Source of the DNA: Daucus carota subsp. sativus
Taxonomy: Eukaryota; Streptophyta; Magnoliopsida; Apiales; Apiaceae
NCBI RefSeq assembly: GCF_001625215.2
Contig: NC_030389.2
Location: 33,531,454 to 33,595,453 of the forward strand
Reading direction: 5' to 3'
DNA length: 64,000 bases
Shown here: in pieces, positions 1 to 12,412 of the stretch
Numbering within the stretch: position 1 is the stretch's first letter
Layout: each line of letters opens with the position of its first letter
The notes under the pieces: model-generated
Seen by the model: the letters and a program-made list of their open reading frames with translations, nothing else
What the model was told of the DNA's origin: nothing
Database searches by the model: none
Position numbers and translations under genes: made by a program

Positions 1-1123
1 TTGTAAACCTTCCATCTTTAAAACTTCTAAATGATTACCATAACAACCTAATTTCATTTCAAAAATATACCCTCGATACCTCAACCAGTTATCAATCACT
101 TTTATTTCAGACCGTAACCAGTTGAACGACCCCAAATAACATCTGTTATGACATATAACTTACAGTTGATTGATTCTTTCCATAAACTCCAGTTTCTTGA
201 TCTTAACAGCATTCATTTATACTTGGGTTCTTTTTGTGAACCTAGAACCCTTCTTCATATAAACCCTAAACTTTGATATGCTTTGCCATCCTATGAGGCA
301 ATGTTTGATTCTTTGCTAAACCATGAAGATATTTCTCATTCCTCCTTTGAGATCCATCTGAGACACTTTGAATAGTAGTCTGCTTCTGCTTCCAAATTTA
401 TTTATAATGTTGATGTTTCTATTTTATTGAATAATATTGTTGATCATCTTGATTTTGATAGAATTGGATAGTTTTCTAAACTTGGACCAAATGAATGGTC
501 AGACCAGATGAGTGGTCGCTTTAGGCCAATGTGTGCCTTGGATCCAGTAAACGAGCATGGTGGGACCTGCTCGGGGTTAGTGTCTGACTGATCAGCAGCC
601 TAACCTTTGATTTTTGAAAATAAATTTAATATCCAATTCTAATCAATGTTCTAAAAACAAATCTTGGTATTGAGATTGATTCCTTGAGACACTGGTTTCC
701 TTCAGCTTATGATTAATATTGTAAATTGATATTGTTATACTTGCTGAGCTGGTTAGCTCACTCTTGCGGTATTTTATGTTCTTTCCAGTGAAAGCAGAGA
801 AAGTTGGTAACGATGACCCTCAGGCTAGTGGTAAGGCCAGGATTCCAGGCTAGGAGAGGAAGAAAGCTATCAGCGGCACCTGGCTTTTTATATATATGTA
901 CTAGTTTGAATAACGAGAGACAAACAATGTGTAAGCTTGTAAGATTTAAGTTTATATTCTAGGATTGGGTTTGTAATAATTAAAGTTATGCTGTGGCTTG
1001 TTTTATACTTTAACCTGTTGCGATCCATGGACAGCTAAGGGTCACTGCATATATTTTATTAATTACAGGTTTATGTTATGTTGTGGACCCCAAACTTCTG
1101 ACCCGGGTTTGGAGGGCGCCACA
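1..1123. mobile_element. Probable remnant of an LTR retrotransposon (LTR part)
   Basis: No coding frame is visible. The stretch at about 735-870 (a turn around tgctgagctggttagctcac, then a purine-rich segment) and the GC-rich close at about 1085-1123, ending cgccaca, resemble the 3' ends of plant Ty3/gypsy LTRs. The other LTR and any internal domain lie outside the window or are lost. This is an inference from general appearance only. Confidence 0.35.
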
Positions 1124-1395
1124 ATGTCCTTATAAATTTTTCTCAATTTATGATAAATAATTTGATTTCTTGAAAAATGAGTGCCATCGACAATTCTAAC
1201 AATAATCTCTACTTGTGTTTTTTTATTATTGTTGTATTAAACTCAAAATCCTTTAACAAAAAATAATAGATTATATATGGGAAAGAGTGTGCAAGAGATG
1301 AAAATTTAATATTTTATCATCACAAACCAGTTGCATATATAATGTATGATTAAATCTTTAATTCGTAATAATCTATCTATTATTCTATTCTATTA

Positions 1396-1799
1396 TCTAT
1401 ACTATACTATAAAAAGCCAACATAGGTATAATTTGTAGTCGTACAAAATTTTGGTTTGGTCATCTCTTTTGTAACTACAAGTCTGTCACATGTAAACTTC
1501 TCTTACTCTTACAATATTAAAGAGTTTTATACCGTTTAAATTACAAACACTTGAGATATTGTACAAGATAAAAACTCCACCATTATTCTTTTAAATATAA
1601 TTTATATACAATATTATAATAAATCGACATTGGTATAATTTGTAGCCGTCAAAAATATATAATCAATTGGTAAATATAATCGGGTTAAAATCCAATTCAT
1701 CAATTCTAAAATACTATTAAGATGATGTTAAAATTTAAATTATAATTAATAAATTACGAATTTTATATCCGCCCGTGCTTCGCACGGGTTAAAGGCTAG
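1396..1799 (+). mobile_element. Non-autonomous Helitron
   Basis: The left end starts TCTATACTATACTATAAAAA and the right end is CTAG at 1796-1799. Just before the end is a hairpin (cccgtgc, 3-base loop, gcacggg at about 1772-1788). The element sits between an A (1395) and a T (1800) with no target duplication. These are the standard marks of plant Helitrons: 5' TC, 3' hairpin plus CTRR, A/T target. At 404 bp it cannot code for a Rep/helicase. Confidence 0.8.
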
Positions 1800-2110
1800 T
1801 ATATATAATAGACCAACATGCCACATTTTATTCACCGTATAAATTACTCTTTTAACCCTCTGTTTCATTAATACACATAATTAATAACTTGCAATTAATA
1901 CCACTTTCATTAATAGATATAATTAATAACTTGAAATTAATACACCATATAAATTACTCTTTTAAACCTCTGTTTCATTAATACACATAATTAATAACTT
2001 GCAATTAATACCATTTTCATTAATACATATAATTAATAACTTGAAATTAATACACATGATTATATCTAAAACTTTAATGACTTTATAATTAGACATGTAA
2101 TTACTTTGTT
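1800..2110. other. AT-rich spacer with short duplicated block
   Basis: No gene is seen. A block of about 100 bp (around 1835-1930) is repeated at about 1945-2060, with the same run of aattaataacttgcaatta. It looks like a simple local tandem duplication. Confidence 0.5.
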
Positions 2111-4261
2111 TACTGTCGGAGGAGTATCTACGTCACAACCCTGACAAAAAAAAAGATGATACGTCACGGTCAGTTGAATATCAAGGTGGAACTCCACCAA
2201 TAAATGTTTATCATTGTGATACTTCGTTCGCATTGTGAGTTATTTCTAATTCACATTAATGGTTAATGTAGCGCTCAGATAATAAAAGACATGTTTGCAT
2301 CAGACTATAACAACATGGACAAACTTTTTGCCATCTGCATTGTTGGATGGCGAGAAGAATAATAATATCCATTCACGCGTATGAGAACATGCACGTGTCT
2401 CAACAATATTTAACCAAAACACGAATCAGTGAAATGGATCCAAATACCCTTAAAATACTGTAAAAGGATTATTAGAAGAATACGTCATAATCAATTGAGT
2501 ATCATGTGATATTTCATTTGGAGTGGAGCGACATATATTCTCAACAACCGTTTAACCAAAATATGAATATTCAATAAGAAGAGACCCTAAATATCCTACA
2601 TGCTTGTGCCTCAACAACATTTAATCAAAAATTCAAAATATAAACATCCTGTATAAAGGTTCCTAAATATCCATAACATATTTTAGTATAAAAGGGCTTT
2701 CATGGTGATACATCACAACCAATTAAGTATCAGAGTGATACTCCGTGAGTAGAGGAGTGTCAATGTGATATTCCACTTGGAGTGGAACAACATATATATG
2801 TATATATATTTATAAGTTTAGTTAAATTCTTGAATATCTGGATGATACTTTACGAGTAAAGAAGTATCAGTGTGATATTCAGTTAGGATTGGAGCAAAAT
2901 ATATATTTGCAAGTTTAATTAAATTCTTGAATGAATATTCATCAAAAAATAGCAATTTTCATCAATATTTTATCAAGATATTAATATTTATTAAGAAGAG
3001 GCCATTAATACCTGCTAGATATTTCACTGTCGGAGAAATATCAGGATGATACGTCACAACCAGTTTAATATCAAGGTGATACTCCATAGGTAGAGGAATA
3101 TCAGTGTGATACTTGTGCTGCGCCTTCTCAGTAGAAGGACCAGCGTCCCAAGCGTAAGGTCCGACCATTAATTAAGATGCAGGGGTTATGTTTGAAGTGG
3201 GATCACAATTATTGGCTAAAATAGTTTGGTTGACAATGATAAGTACAAGATACTTAGGATATTATTTGTTGTTCAACTTAGGTGTTTGAAGTTATCGATT
3301 AGGTGGATGAAGTTAACAAATTAGGTGTTTTTATTTATCCAGTCATTCCTATCTTTTATAACTAAAAAATCTTGTGGGCAAGATGATTATGAAGAAATTA
3401 GTATTGAATTTTCTTACATTATTTTCCTCGAGAATAACCTTATCGAACAGGCAAACCTAACATTGATGCTTTCGTTGAGTTAGGCAAACCTAACACTTTT
3501 GCTTGCATTGTTTTAAGGACAACTATTTCTAACTCACATTAACGATTAGTGCAACACTTAAACGATTGAAAACATGTTTGCACCGTACTGTAACAACAAG
3601 AACCCAAAATTAACACAACAATAAATTATCTATTATTTGTATTGTCGGACACCGACAAAACTAGCAACATCCATTCACACGTGTGAGAACATGCCCGTGC
3701 CTTGGTGATACTTTGCTAAAGAGGATCCTATCCACAAATTTTTTTTATAAAAGGATTATCATGATAATACATCACAACGAGTTATGTATCAAGGTGAAAC
3801 TCCAAAAGTAAAGGAATCGTATCAGTGTGATAATCCAATGAGTGTGGAACAAACGTATTTATAAATTTAATTAAATTCTTGGGCGAATTCCCATTCACGA
3901 TAGCTAATTTTCAATAATGTTTAATCAAATATTTAGTAAGCCCTAACTACCTACAAGATACTCCCCTATCGAAGGTGAATCAAGAAGATATGTCACCACC
4001 AGCTTGAATATCAAGATTATACTCTACTAATATATAATTATAATTGTGATATTTTGCTTATTTTAATTTAATTACAACTATTTCTTACTTACATTAATGT
4101 TGGTGCACAGTCAAAAAATAAAAGACATTTTTACACCGCACTCACGCATTGCAACAACAAGGTACAAAATTTAAAACTTTTATTATTGACATTATCGAAC
4201 AATAACAAGAATAGCAAAATTCATCCACGCATACTAGAACATGCCCGTGCTACAGTGCTAG
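2110..4261. repeat. Old, diverged dispersed/tandem repeat region
   Basis: A motif around gtatcaaggtgatactcc recurs near 2170, 2500, 2720, 2840, 3040, 3780 and 3990. A longer unit, running from a block like tctaactcacattaa to one like gagaacatgcccgtgc, recurs at about 2245-2400, 3525-3710 and 4075-4260. The last copy ends in gctag followed by t, which resembles a Helitron 3' end without an intact hairpin. No open frame of interest is present. Confidence 0.45.
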
Positions 4262-4783
4262 TTAAATATAATATATGATAAACAAATTTTTGTTAAATTA
4301 TTTGAGTTTTAAATATTAAAACGAATAATTTTATTAGCGATCTAACTCTATGGCTAATAAAATATTAATTTTAAATAGTATTCTAGATAGCAAAAAAGAA
4401 CAAGTTAAAAGATAAAAATAGTATGCATTATTATTTCAAGTTGTTATATATAAATTAGTGTCCTAGATTTAAAAAAAATAATATTCTAATTCTAACATGA
4501 TAAATAATTTGCTACATATTAATAGTCGCTCTATAAATATAGCTAACTATATATACTGACTTAGCTAAAATTTTAAACAAAAAAATAAATCTTTGGTATG
4601 TGAGATTAATAAATTGTCTATATTTTTATATTTTTTATATGTCAATTAACTTTTTATCTAAGCACTTTATAAGATTAGAGTTGCTCATAATAAAATTCTA
4701 GAATCATTCTAGCTAGAGTGTTAAAATATACGGGAGGAACTCAATTTACAAGACGATCACGGAGATCTTAGACTTTCTCATTA

Positions 4784-4960
4784 CTCTCTCCTTTTGAAAT
4801 ATAGGTCGCTTGATTTTTTGACACACACGTTTATAATATAAATCACATATTTTTATTTAAAAAACGAAAATTTCAAAAATAATGATATTAAATATGCGAT
4901 CAAAGAACTTAGAATTGTATGCTAACAAGTCAAACGATTTATATTTCAAAACAGAGGGAG
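4784..4960. mobile_element. Stowaway-like MITE
   Basis: Terminal inverted repeats CTCTCTCCTTTTGAAATA and its diverged complement (tatttcaaaacagagggag) are flanked by TA on both sides. At 177 bp, non-coding and AT-rich, it fits the Tc1/mariner-derived Stowaway type. Confidence 0.6.
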
Positions 4961-5612
4961 TACCGGTTAAATTACAAAGTTCCCCTTCCTTTATTTTTCT
5001 CCTACAACATTTATTCGAATTTCCCTCTATTTTTATATTATGAGTATATATTCTCTCCACCTTCAATATTTATAATTTAAATTCTATTCTATTTGACTTC
5101 TAACAAAATAATTTAAAATAGTTGTCTTATTAATAAATTATGTAAACAAATAAATAATAATAATTTTCTGCACAAACAAACAAATGGATATTTAGTATAT
5201 AAAAATTATGTACCTTTCCGACGTGCATGGCTTGGAATTTTTCGTGGTAGTATACAAGTTCAAGCAATACATTCACTGTCGTTTATGGTTGAAGTCGTCT
5301 ATGGAGTCAAATTCATCTCCTTCTGTAATATATATCCATCATCCATGTGTGTGAGTGGCTCTAATTAAAGCAGCCGATGCTAAAAAAAAATATCCAAAAT
5401 TTTATTTTGGCAGAATTATCCAAAAGTTTTCCATGACGTCAGAGGTTAATGACAATATTTTCACTCGTCATTATTAACCAAAATCCGGGGGAAAAAAATT
5501 CCTTTAAAATTCAAAGCGCACACCGCAGCCGCCTTGCAGCTAAGGCTGTCAATTGGTAGTGTATATATACATGTGAATATGTGATGCTTAGGATGATAAC
5601 CAGAGCATCAAA
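4961..5612. other. Intergenic stretch upstream of PLAC8 gene A
   Basis: No gene is seen. It presumably holds the promoter of the gene at 5613, but I could not pick a convincing TATA box. A tatatata run lies at about 5564-5572, only about 45 bp before the start codon. Confidence 0.4.
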
Positions 5613-6486
5613 ATGCAGAAGCCTAAAGCCCAGATGCAACCCAGAGCTGTTGGGCAATGGACTACTGGACTCTGGGATTGCTTTTCTGATTTGGGAAACT
5701 GTAACTCTCTCCCTCCCTCCCTCCCTCTCTCCCTCTCTCTCTCTCTCTCTCTCCCCCCTCTCTCCTTCTCTCTCTCCCCCGCTCTCTCTCTCTCTCTCTG
5801 TTTTTTTTCTTTGCATGAGTACATCAACCTATTTGTGTTCATTAACTATTCTACAATGTACGTAAATGTACTGCAGGTTTCACCACACTGTTTTGTCCAT
5901 GCGTTACATTTGGACAGGTTGCCCATATTGTTCACCTAGGAAAGGCTTGTAAGTGTAAATATTGTATGAATTATGCATGTAGCCTAAAGAAAATCATAAA
6001 TTTGAATGAATGTCTAAAACTTTATAAGCTAAAATGTGCAGCTGTTTTTGCTGAGGGAAGAAATTATGCACTATTATCGTGTTGCTGCTGCTGCTACTCT
6101 TGCTTTGCCCGTTCCAAGCTGAGATATATGTACAATTTACCTACTAGCTGTTGCGGAGACTGTCTGGTTCATACTTGTTGCGAGCCGTGTGCTTTATGTC
6201 AAGAGTACCGTGAGCTCCAAAATCGCGGATTTAACATGGCCATTGGTAAGCTATTTCTCTAATTCTTTCACTCAAATACCCGATACATATATTCTTAACA
6301 TATGTATTACTTAAAACTTAAAACTTGACTTGATGATATTTACTGGCAGGATGGGATCTAAACATGACCCAGGTTGGTATTACTATTGATCCGCCTATAG
6401 GTCAAATGATGAATGCGATGGAAACCATCAACAATATTCAGGACGAACCTGAATATGATAATCAGGATGATACACATGATCAGTGA
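5613..6486 (+). CDS. PLAC8-domain protein, divergent member (gene A)
   Basis: Exons 5613-5700, 5877-5948, 6042-6245 and 6350-6486 join into 166 residues with GT-AG introns, each in phase 1 like its five relatives. The family (plant cadmium resistance / cell number regulator / FW2.2-like) comprises small Cys-rich membrane proteins linked to metal efflux and organ size. Family marks are QWTTGLWDCFSD in exon 1, [11 protein letters not shown] in exon 2, and CALCQEYRELQNRGF in exon 3. Odd features: the usual CC-x4-CPC reads C-F-x4-CPC (residues 30-38), there is a run of five Cys at residues 67-71, and the tail after residue 122 is acidic and unlike the GGM(N/S)R end of the others. Intron 1 holds a long CT-rich microsatellite. 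A copia element starts 101 bp after the stop. The frame is intact, but function is uncertain because of the lost Cys. Confidence 0.8.
5701..5812 (+). repeat. CT-rich microsatellite in intron 1 of gene A
   Basis: Mixed (CTCC)n and (CT)n runs fill most of the first intron. They give rise to several spurious low-complexity frames on both strands. Confidence 0.9.
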
Positions 6487-6587
6487 TCAAGAAGATAATC
6501 AGCTAAATGATATTCAGGAACAACTGCAGTGATCGAGAAAATAATCAGGGTGTAATCGAACAATGTATATGTGATATTATGTGTATT

Positions 6588-7538
6588 TGTTTAGAGAGAG
6601 AAAAATCTAAAATTATATTAAACTGAACTAAATTACAATCTGTACTAGCTGTCTATATATACACAAAAGCAGTAACTAACTAGCTATAGCGTGTACTAAT
6701 CTACCCTTAACTACAAGAGCATATTTACATCTATAACCCTGAGCTATAACTAACACTAGGGATGTGCGTGGTGCGGTTTGATGCGGTTTGCACCTAAAAC
6801 CGCAACCGGAACCACATAGGTGCGGTTTTTAAAATTGAAAACCGAAACCAAACCAAACACCATTGGTGCGGTTCGGTTTATAATAGGAGCGGTTTCGGTT
6901 TTATTGGTGCGGTTCGGTTTTCAAACCGTGAAAAGTCCAAAAAACTAAAAATCATGACATCAACACGGAGAAAACGAAAGAGAAAGTAAATGAAGGTGCA
7001 AGCCTGCAAGGTGGTTCCTCAAACTTGCAATGAAAGGAAGCATAAAAACAGTTACAGCCAGATAAAAGGTTGATCACTAGTCTAGTCCTGAGATTTGTGC
7101 AAAGCCGCAAACTGATTCAGGCATATATCTTCTCTATCTACATTAGAAAATGAGCCTACCTCTGCTCTAAACCATCAACAAGAATCAAACAATAACACAG
7201 CACGAGTACTAGCAGCCAACATTCCAACTGGTGCCAAAGTTCATGCCTAGTTTATATATTTTATGATACATATGATTTATATATTTAGTTTAAATATATA
7301 AAATAAATAATTAAATAAATATAAATATTATTGCGGTTCGGTTCGGTTTGTATTCGGTTTTAAAATTGCCGAAACCAAAACCAAAACCAAAGTATCGGTG
7401 CGGTTTTTATTCGGTTCGGTTTTTGTTCGGTGCGGTTTTATTTGGTGCGGTTTCGTGCGGTTTTTGCGGTTATTGGTTCGGTTTCGGTTTTCAGTTCGGT
7501 CTCTGCTCATCCCTAACTAACACTACAATACTTTAACA
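6588..7538 (-). repeat. 3' LTR of the copia element, interrupted by hAT
   Basis: On the plus strand it runs from TGTTTAGAGAG to CTTTAACA, so it starts TG and ends CA. Removing 6757-7515 and one 8-bp duplicate leaves 184 bp, the exact length of the other LTR. Confidence 0.9.
6757..7515. mobile_element. hAT-type non-autonomous element 1, nested in the LTR
   Basis: The ends are TAGGGATGTGC and the complement of TAGGGATGAGC. An 8-bp target duplication actaacac lies on both sides (6749-6756 and 7516-7523). The other copy of the LTR gives the uninterrupted site. An 8-bp duplication with TAGGG ends is typical of hAT. Both subterminal zones are packed with repeats of a ggtgcggttcggttt type, and the middle (about 6945-7330) is unrelated AT-rich sequence. 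No transposase is present. Confidence 0.9.
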
Positions 7539-10500
7539 TCCCTCCTCAAATTAGAGTTGGATACATGCTGATTTACAACTCTTAATTTGGACAACAGTTG
7601 TTGCAATCTATGAGCAGGTAAGGCCTTGGTGAGAATGTCTGCTGGCTGATGCACAGTAGATAGATAAGTAGGGAGAATAAAACCTTCTTTTACTCTGTCT
7701 CGAATAAGTTGGCAGTCAAGTTCTATATGTTTAGTGCGTTCATGTAGAACTGGATTTTCAGCAATATGTATGGCAGAGTTGTTGTCACAGTATAGTACAA
7801 TTGGCCTGGGAATCTTGAATTTGAGCTCAGTAAGAAAGTTGTATATCCATGTGACTTCACAGATGGCATTTGCCATACTCCTATACTCTGCTTCTGCAGA
7901 TGACCAGGCAACTGTGTTTTGCTTTTTATATTTCCAAGAAATCAAAGAATCCCCCAACAAAACACAGTATCCAGATAAAGACCTTCTAGTCATGGGACAA
8001 GCAGCCCAGTCTGCATCAGTATAAACTTTTAGAGCAAGAGCTAGCACTGGATGCAGAGAAGAACAAACCTTGAGCTGGAGCATTTTTGATGTATCGAACT
8101 AGTCTCAAGGCAGCAGCTCTGTGCATATCAGTAGGATGTGCAAGAAATTGGCTTAAGATGTGCACAGAGTAGGTGATGTCAAGTCTCGTAATGGTGAGAT
8201 AAATCAGTTGTCCAACCAGTCTTCTATAAGCAGTGGCTTCATTGACATTAAGTATAAGATCAGATGTATTTTGAAGACTGTGTTGTGCTTGCATTGTGAT
8301 AGAACTAGGCTTAACATTTAGCATACCAGTAGAGGCTAAAATGTTGAGAGCATATTTCTTCTGATGAACAGAGATACCATACTGTGATCTTTCTATCTCT
8401 AGTCCCAAAAAATATTTCAAGGGACCAAGATTCTTCAGTTTAAACTGTGTGCCAAGAAAATCTTTTACTGTAGATAGCTTTGAGGGCAAAGAACCAGTGA
8501 GAATTATATCATCAACATACATCAGAAGCATAGTAAAGGAAGAAGATGTATGCAGATAGAATAGTGAATTGTCTGATTTTGACTATGTGAAACCAAAAGT
8601 CAATAGTGCTGCTGCAAATTTGTCAAACCATTCCCTGGGAGCCTGTCTCAGGCCATATAAAGATTTAATTAATTTGCAGACAGGATTTTTTCCCTGAAAT
8701 TCAGCAGGAATCGGAATACCAGGTGGAATTTCCATGTAGACTTCTTCATGGAGATCTCCATGAAGAAATGCATTTGTAATATCCAACTGATTTAATGACC
8801 ATTTCTGAATAGCTGCTAAAGAAAGAATCAATCGAACAGATGCCATCTTTGCAACTGATGCAAATGTTTGAAAATAATCCAATCCATAGGTCTCTGTAAA
8901 ACCTTTTGCTACAAGTCTAGCTTTGTATCTGTCTAGACTCCCATCAGCTTTGTATTTCACTCTATAAACTCATTTGCATCCAGCTGCATGTTTGTCTGGT
9001 GGTAAAGTGGTAATTACCCAAGTATTGTTGGCCTCTAAGGCATTAATCTCAGTTTGCATAGTTGTACACCAATTTGAATCCTGTACAACTTGCTTATAGG
9101 TTGATGGCTCAGGAATCTTGGATGACAGATTTGTAACACTGGCAATATAAGGAATAGTAAACTGAGTAGCAGTATCAATATCTGTGATATTATATGGTAC
9201 CGCTACTGTTGATGCACATTGCTTGATAACAGTAGGAGGTAAGCCAGTGAAGTCACTAAACTTATGAGGTAGAACTTTAGTTCTCTGCGGTCTAACTGCT
9301 GGTTCAGCAGGAGTAACTTCAGGAACATGAGTAGGGACTGAAGGAGAAATCTCAGAAGGATGAGTAGGTGAATTTTGATCAGGTGACATAGAGTATGACC
9401 TAAACTCAGTAGAGTGAGGAGAACCATTTAAAGCAGTCTCATCCTGACTTAACTGTGGAGAAACAGGTGGCACAGTAGATTGTGGAGTTTGTGACACTGG
9501 AGAGAGTGAGTCAATAAAAGACAACTCTGGAAAAAGTACATGTGTAGCAGGAGAGTGTGATTGAATAAAAGGAAAAACTGACTCATAAAAGCATACATCC
9601 CTGGAAACAAAGTATTGTCCAGTGGACAACTTCATCAACTTGCAGGCTTTCTGATGTGCTGGATATCCCAAAAAAACACACTTTGTTGCTCTTGGAGCAA
9701 ATTTGTCAGACCTCAAGGATAAAGTTGAGGCATAACACAAACAACCAAAGACTTTCAGATGAGAATAGGATGGTTTCTTGTTTAATAAGACTTCAAATGG
9801 AGTCTTATTTTTCAAAACAGATGTGGGTGTTTTATTTATAATATATGTGGCTGTTAACAAACAATCTCCCCACTAGTGCAAGGGAACATTAGACTGAAAA
9901 TTCAGTGCCCTGGCAACCAATAGCAGATGCTTATGTTTTCTTTCAGCTCTGCCATTCTGTTGAGGGGTTTCAACAGAGGAGTGTTGATGAACTATACCAA
10001 GTGAGTCAAACAAAGAATTAATTTCTTTGTTGAAGAATTCAGTGCCATTGTCAGTCCTCACTACTTTAACTTTTGTTTTAAACTGTGTTTCAACAAAAGC
10101 AAAAAAAATTTTTGAAATATAGAGCACACTTGAGTCTTACTAGACATCAAATATGTCCAAGTACATCTTGAACAATCATCCACAGTTGTGAGAAAACCTT
10201 TACAGGTAGCATAAGTCTTGTGTCTATAAGGACCCCACAAATCATAGTGTATTACATCAAAAGGAGATGCAGCATGACTCAAACTTTTAGGAAAGAAAGA
10301 CCTACTATGTTTAGCATAATGACATACATCACAAGGAAGCAATTTGTTTGTATTGTCTAGAATAGCAATACTATCAGTATTTTTGAAAATATTTACTGGA
10401 GTATGACCAAGCCTGGAGTGCCAAACTTGAAAATTTTCCAGCTGAGAAATAGAACAAACAGCAGCCTTGGAAGAGACTGGTGCTGACAGAATTTTATGAG

Positions 10501-12088
10501 TCTGAGGAGGTGCTCTTTGAGTGGGAATGGGAAGTTTGTAGAGATTGCCATGCAATTTACCAATCCCCTTCACATTCTTCTCCAAAGAATCCTGTATGAT
10601 ACAAGATTTTGGACGAAATTTCACAACACAATGCAATGTGGTGATTAGCTTACTAACAGAAACAAGGTTGAATTGAAATGCTGGAACAAGAAGCACATCA
10701 TATAGAATAATATCAGGAGTGCGTTTAATATTTCCTTTCATTCTAACTTGAGCTTGATGTCCATTTGGCAAACAAATATCAACATTGCAAGTAGTAACAT
10801 CAGTTAGTAAATGATGAAAGCAGGTAATATGGTCTGTTGCTCCAGAGTCTATAATCCAGTCATTAGATGTATGACAATTTATCAAGCAAACTGATGTCAT
10901 ATAGGAGCAATAGTGTGGCCATGCACCTGTTTGTGTCAAATCTGCAGAAGAACCTGATGTCCCAGAAGTCTGATTAAGAAGTTGCAAGAGTTGCTGATAC
11001 TGAGCTGTGGACAGTGTAGATTGATTTATGGCCACCTCGGGATTTTGATTGCTACCATTTTCTTGACTTTCACTGCCGGTTGGTGCATTGCCCTGAGAAT
11101 TGCCCTGAGAATTCATGACTTGTGCTACCACTTTATCATTGGATCCACTTGCCTGCTTGTTTCTTGGTGGAAAACCAATTAAGTGATAACATCTGTCTTT
11201 TGTGTGATTTGTACCATGACAATAGGTACACTCCAGATTTCCTTTCTTGCCTTCATTCTTTCTGAATTCAATTCTTCTGCCTTCTGGCTTAGACCTTCTG
11301 GTTGTTGCTTTGTTCATAAGTGCAGCAGACTCAATTGTAGGCTGCGCAGAGTTAACATGATTTCTTTGCCTTTCCTCTTGTTGCAATAGTGCCAGAACTT
11401 GAGTCAATTTTGGCATTGGATTCATCATGAGTAATTGTCCTCTTATATTTGTGTACATCTCATTCAATCCCATCAAGAACTGTGTTACTTTCATCATTTT
11501 ATCATGTTTTTTTGCCTGAATTCTTGTTGTACAGGTACTGCTACAACAAGCACACTTAGGAACATTCGTTATATTCAAGAAATCATCCCACAAGACCTTG
11601 AACCTAGTGTATTATGCGGAAATAGAGAGTGTTTCTTGATTGAGATCACTTAAAGCTTTTCTTAACTCAAAGATTCTAGGACCATTCCTCTGTGTATACC
11701 TAGTGTGGATATCATTCCATACATCAACAGCAAGAGGTGTGTACACCAAACTAGACCTAGTTTCAGGTATAACAGCATTCAACAACCAGCTTATTATCAT
11801 ATCATTGCATCTTTGCTAGTGATCAAAATACAGAGAAGATTCATCAGGAATCTTAAATCTACCATTCACAAACCCTAACTTGTTCTTAGCAGAGAGAGCA
11901 AGTGTTACAGACCTTTTCCATTCATTGAAATTGTCTCCATTCAACACAATAGTTACAAGATTCAGACCTGGATGATCTGATGGATGCAGGTATATCGGAT
12001 GACTTGTTTCGAGCGTAATCGAGCGATATTCATCTTCAAAATTTTCTTCTCTTTCATTATTGCTTGTATTTTCTTCAATAATAGCCAT
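7523..12088 (-). pseudogene. Copia gag-pol polyprotein, broken
   Basis: Domains on the minus strand in order: gag N-terminus (12088 down, NGDNFNEWKRSV); zinc knuckle CTYCHGTNHTKDRC; protease DSGATDHI; integrase N-terminus (WHSRLGH) and core (VRTDNGTEF, ETPQQNGRAER); RT with LLMYVDDIILTG near 8520; and RNase H with YTDADWAACP to the LTR. The frame is broken by in-frame stops at about 11816, 11612, 9873, 8970 and 8583. Frameshifts lie near 10100, at an A/T homopolymer, and near 8030-8080. At least three stops (11816, 8970, 8583) fit TGG or CAG changed to a stop by one transition, as expected from decay of methylated cytosines. It is not functional as it stands. Confidence 0.92.
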
Positions 12089-12228
12089 AGAGATTCAGCT
12101 ACTTATCTACGAGTTGTATATAAGAGTAAACAGGAGCTTCGAGTTGAAGCTTTAATGGCGGAAAGAACTGTAACTACTTTTGGTTAGTTACAGAGAGAGA
12201 GAAGTGGTGGAGCAGTTTGCTCTGATAC

Positions 12229-12412
12229 TATTTAGAGAGAGAAAAATCTAAAATTGTATTCAACTGAACTAAATTACAATCTGTACTAGCTGTCTATATA
12301 TACACAAAAGCAGTAACTAACTAGCTATAATGTGTGCTAATCTACCCTTAACTACAAGAGCATATTTACATCTATAACCCTGAGCTATAACTAACACTAC
12401 AATACTTTAACA
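12229..12412 (-). repeat. 5' LTR of the copia element
   Basis: This 184-bp copy is about 97% identical to the 3' LTR by eye. Its inner edge reads TATTTAGAG instead of TGTTTAGAG, so the canonical terminal CA of this LTR (minus strand) has been mutated. Confidence 0.88.

Larger units (their letters stand above)
6588..12412 (-). mobile_element. Ty1/copia LTR retrotransposon, decayed
   Basis: The element reads on the minus strand. Its 5' LTR is at 12229-12412 and its 3' LTR at 6588-7538, the latter split by a hAT element. Both LTRs are 184 bp once the insert is removed and differ at about six positions, so the insertion is fairly recent. A primer-binding site like TGGTATCAGAGC (about 12219-12228) follows the 5' LTR, and a purine tract (about 7539-7549) precedes the 3' LTR. 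The domain order gag, protease, integrase, RT, RNase H marks it as copia. The 5-bp target duplication is not clear: the flanks share only attt. It lies in the 3' flank of PLAC8 gene A. Confidence 0.92.

Noticed and set aside
5511-5939. Overlapping low-complexity frames rich in RE or SL
   Set aside because: They are translations of the CT microsatellite in intron 1 of gene A and its flanks.
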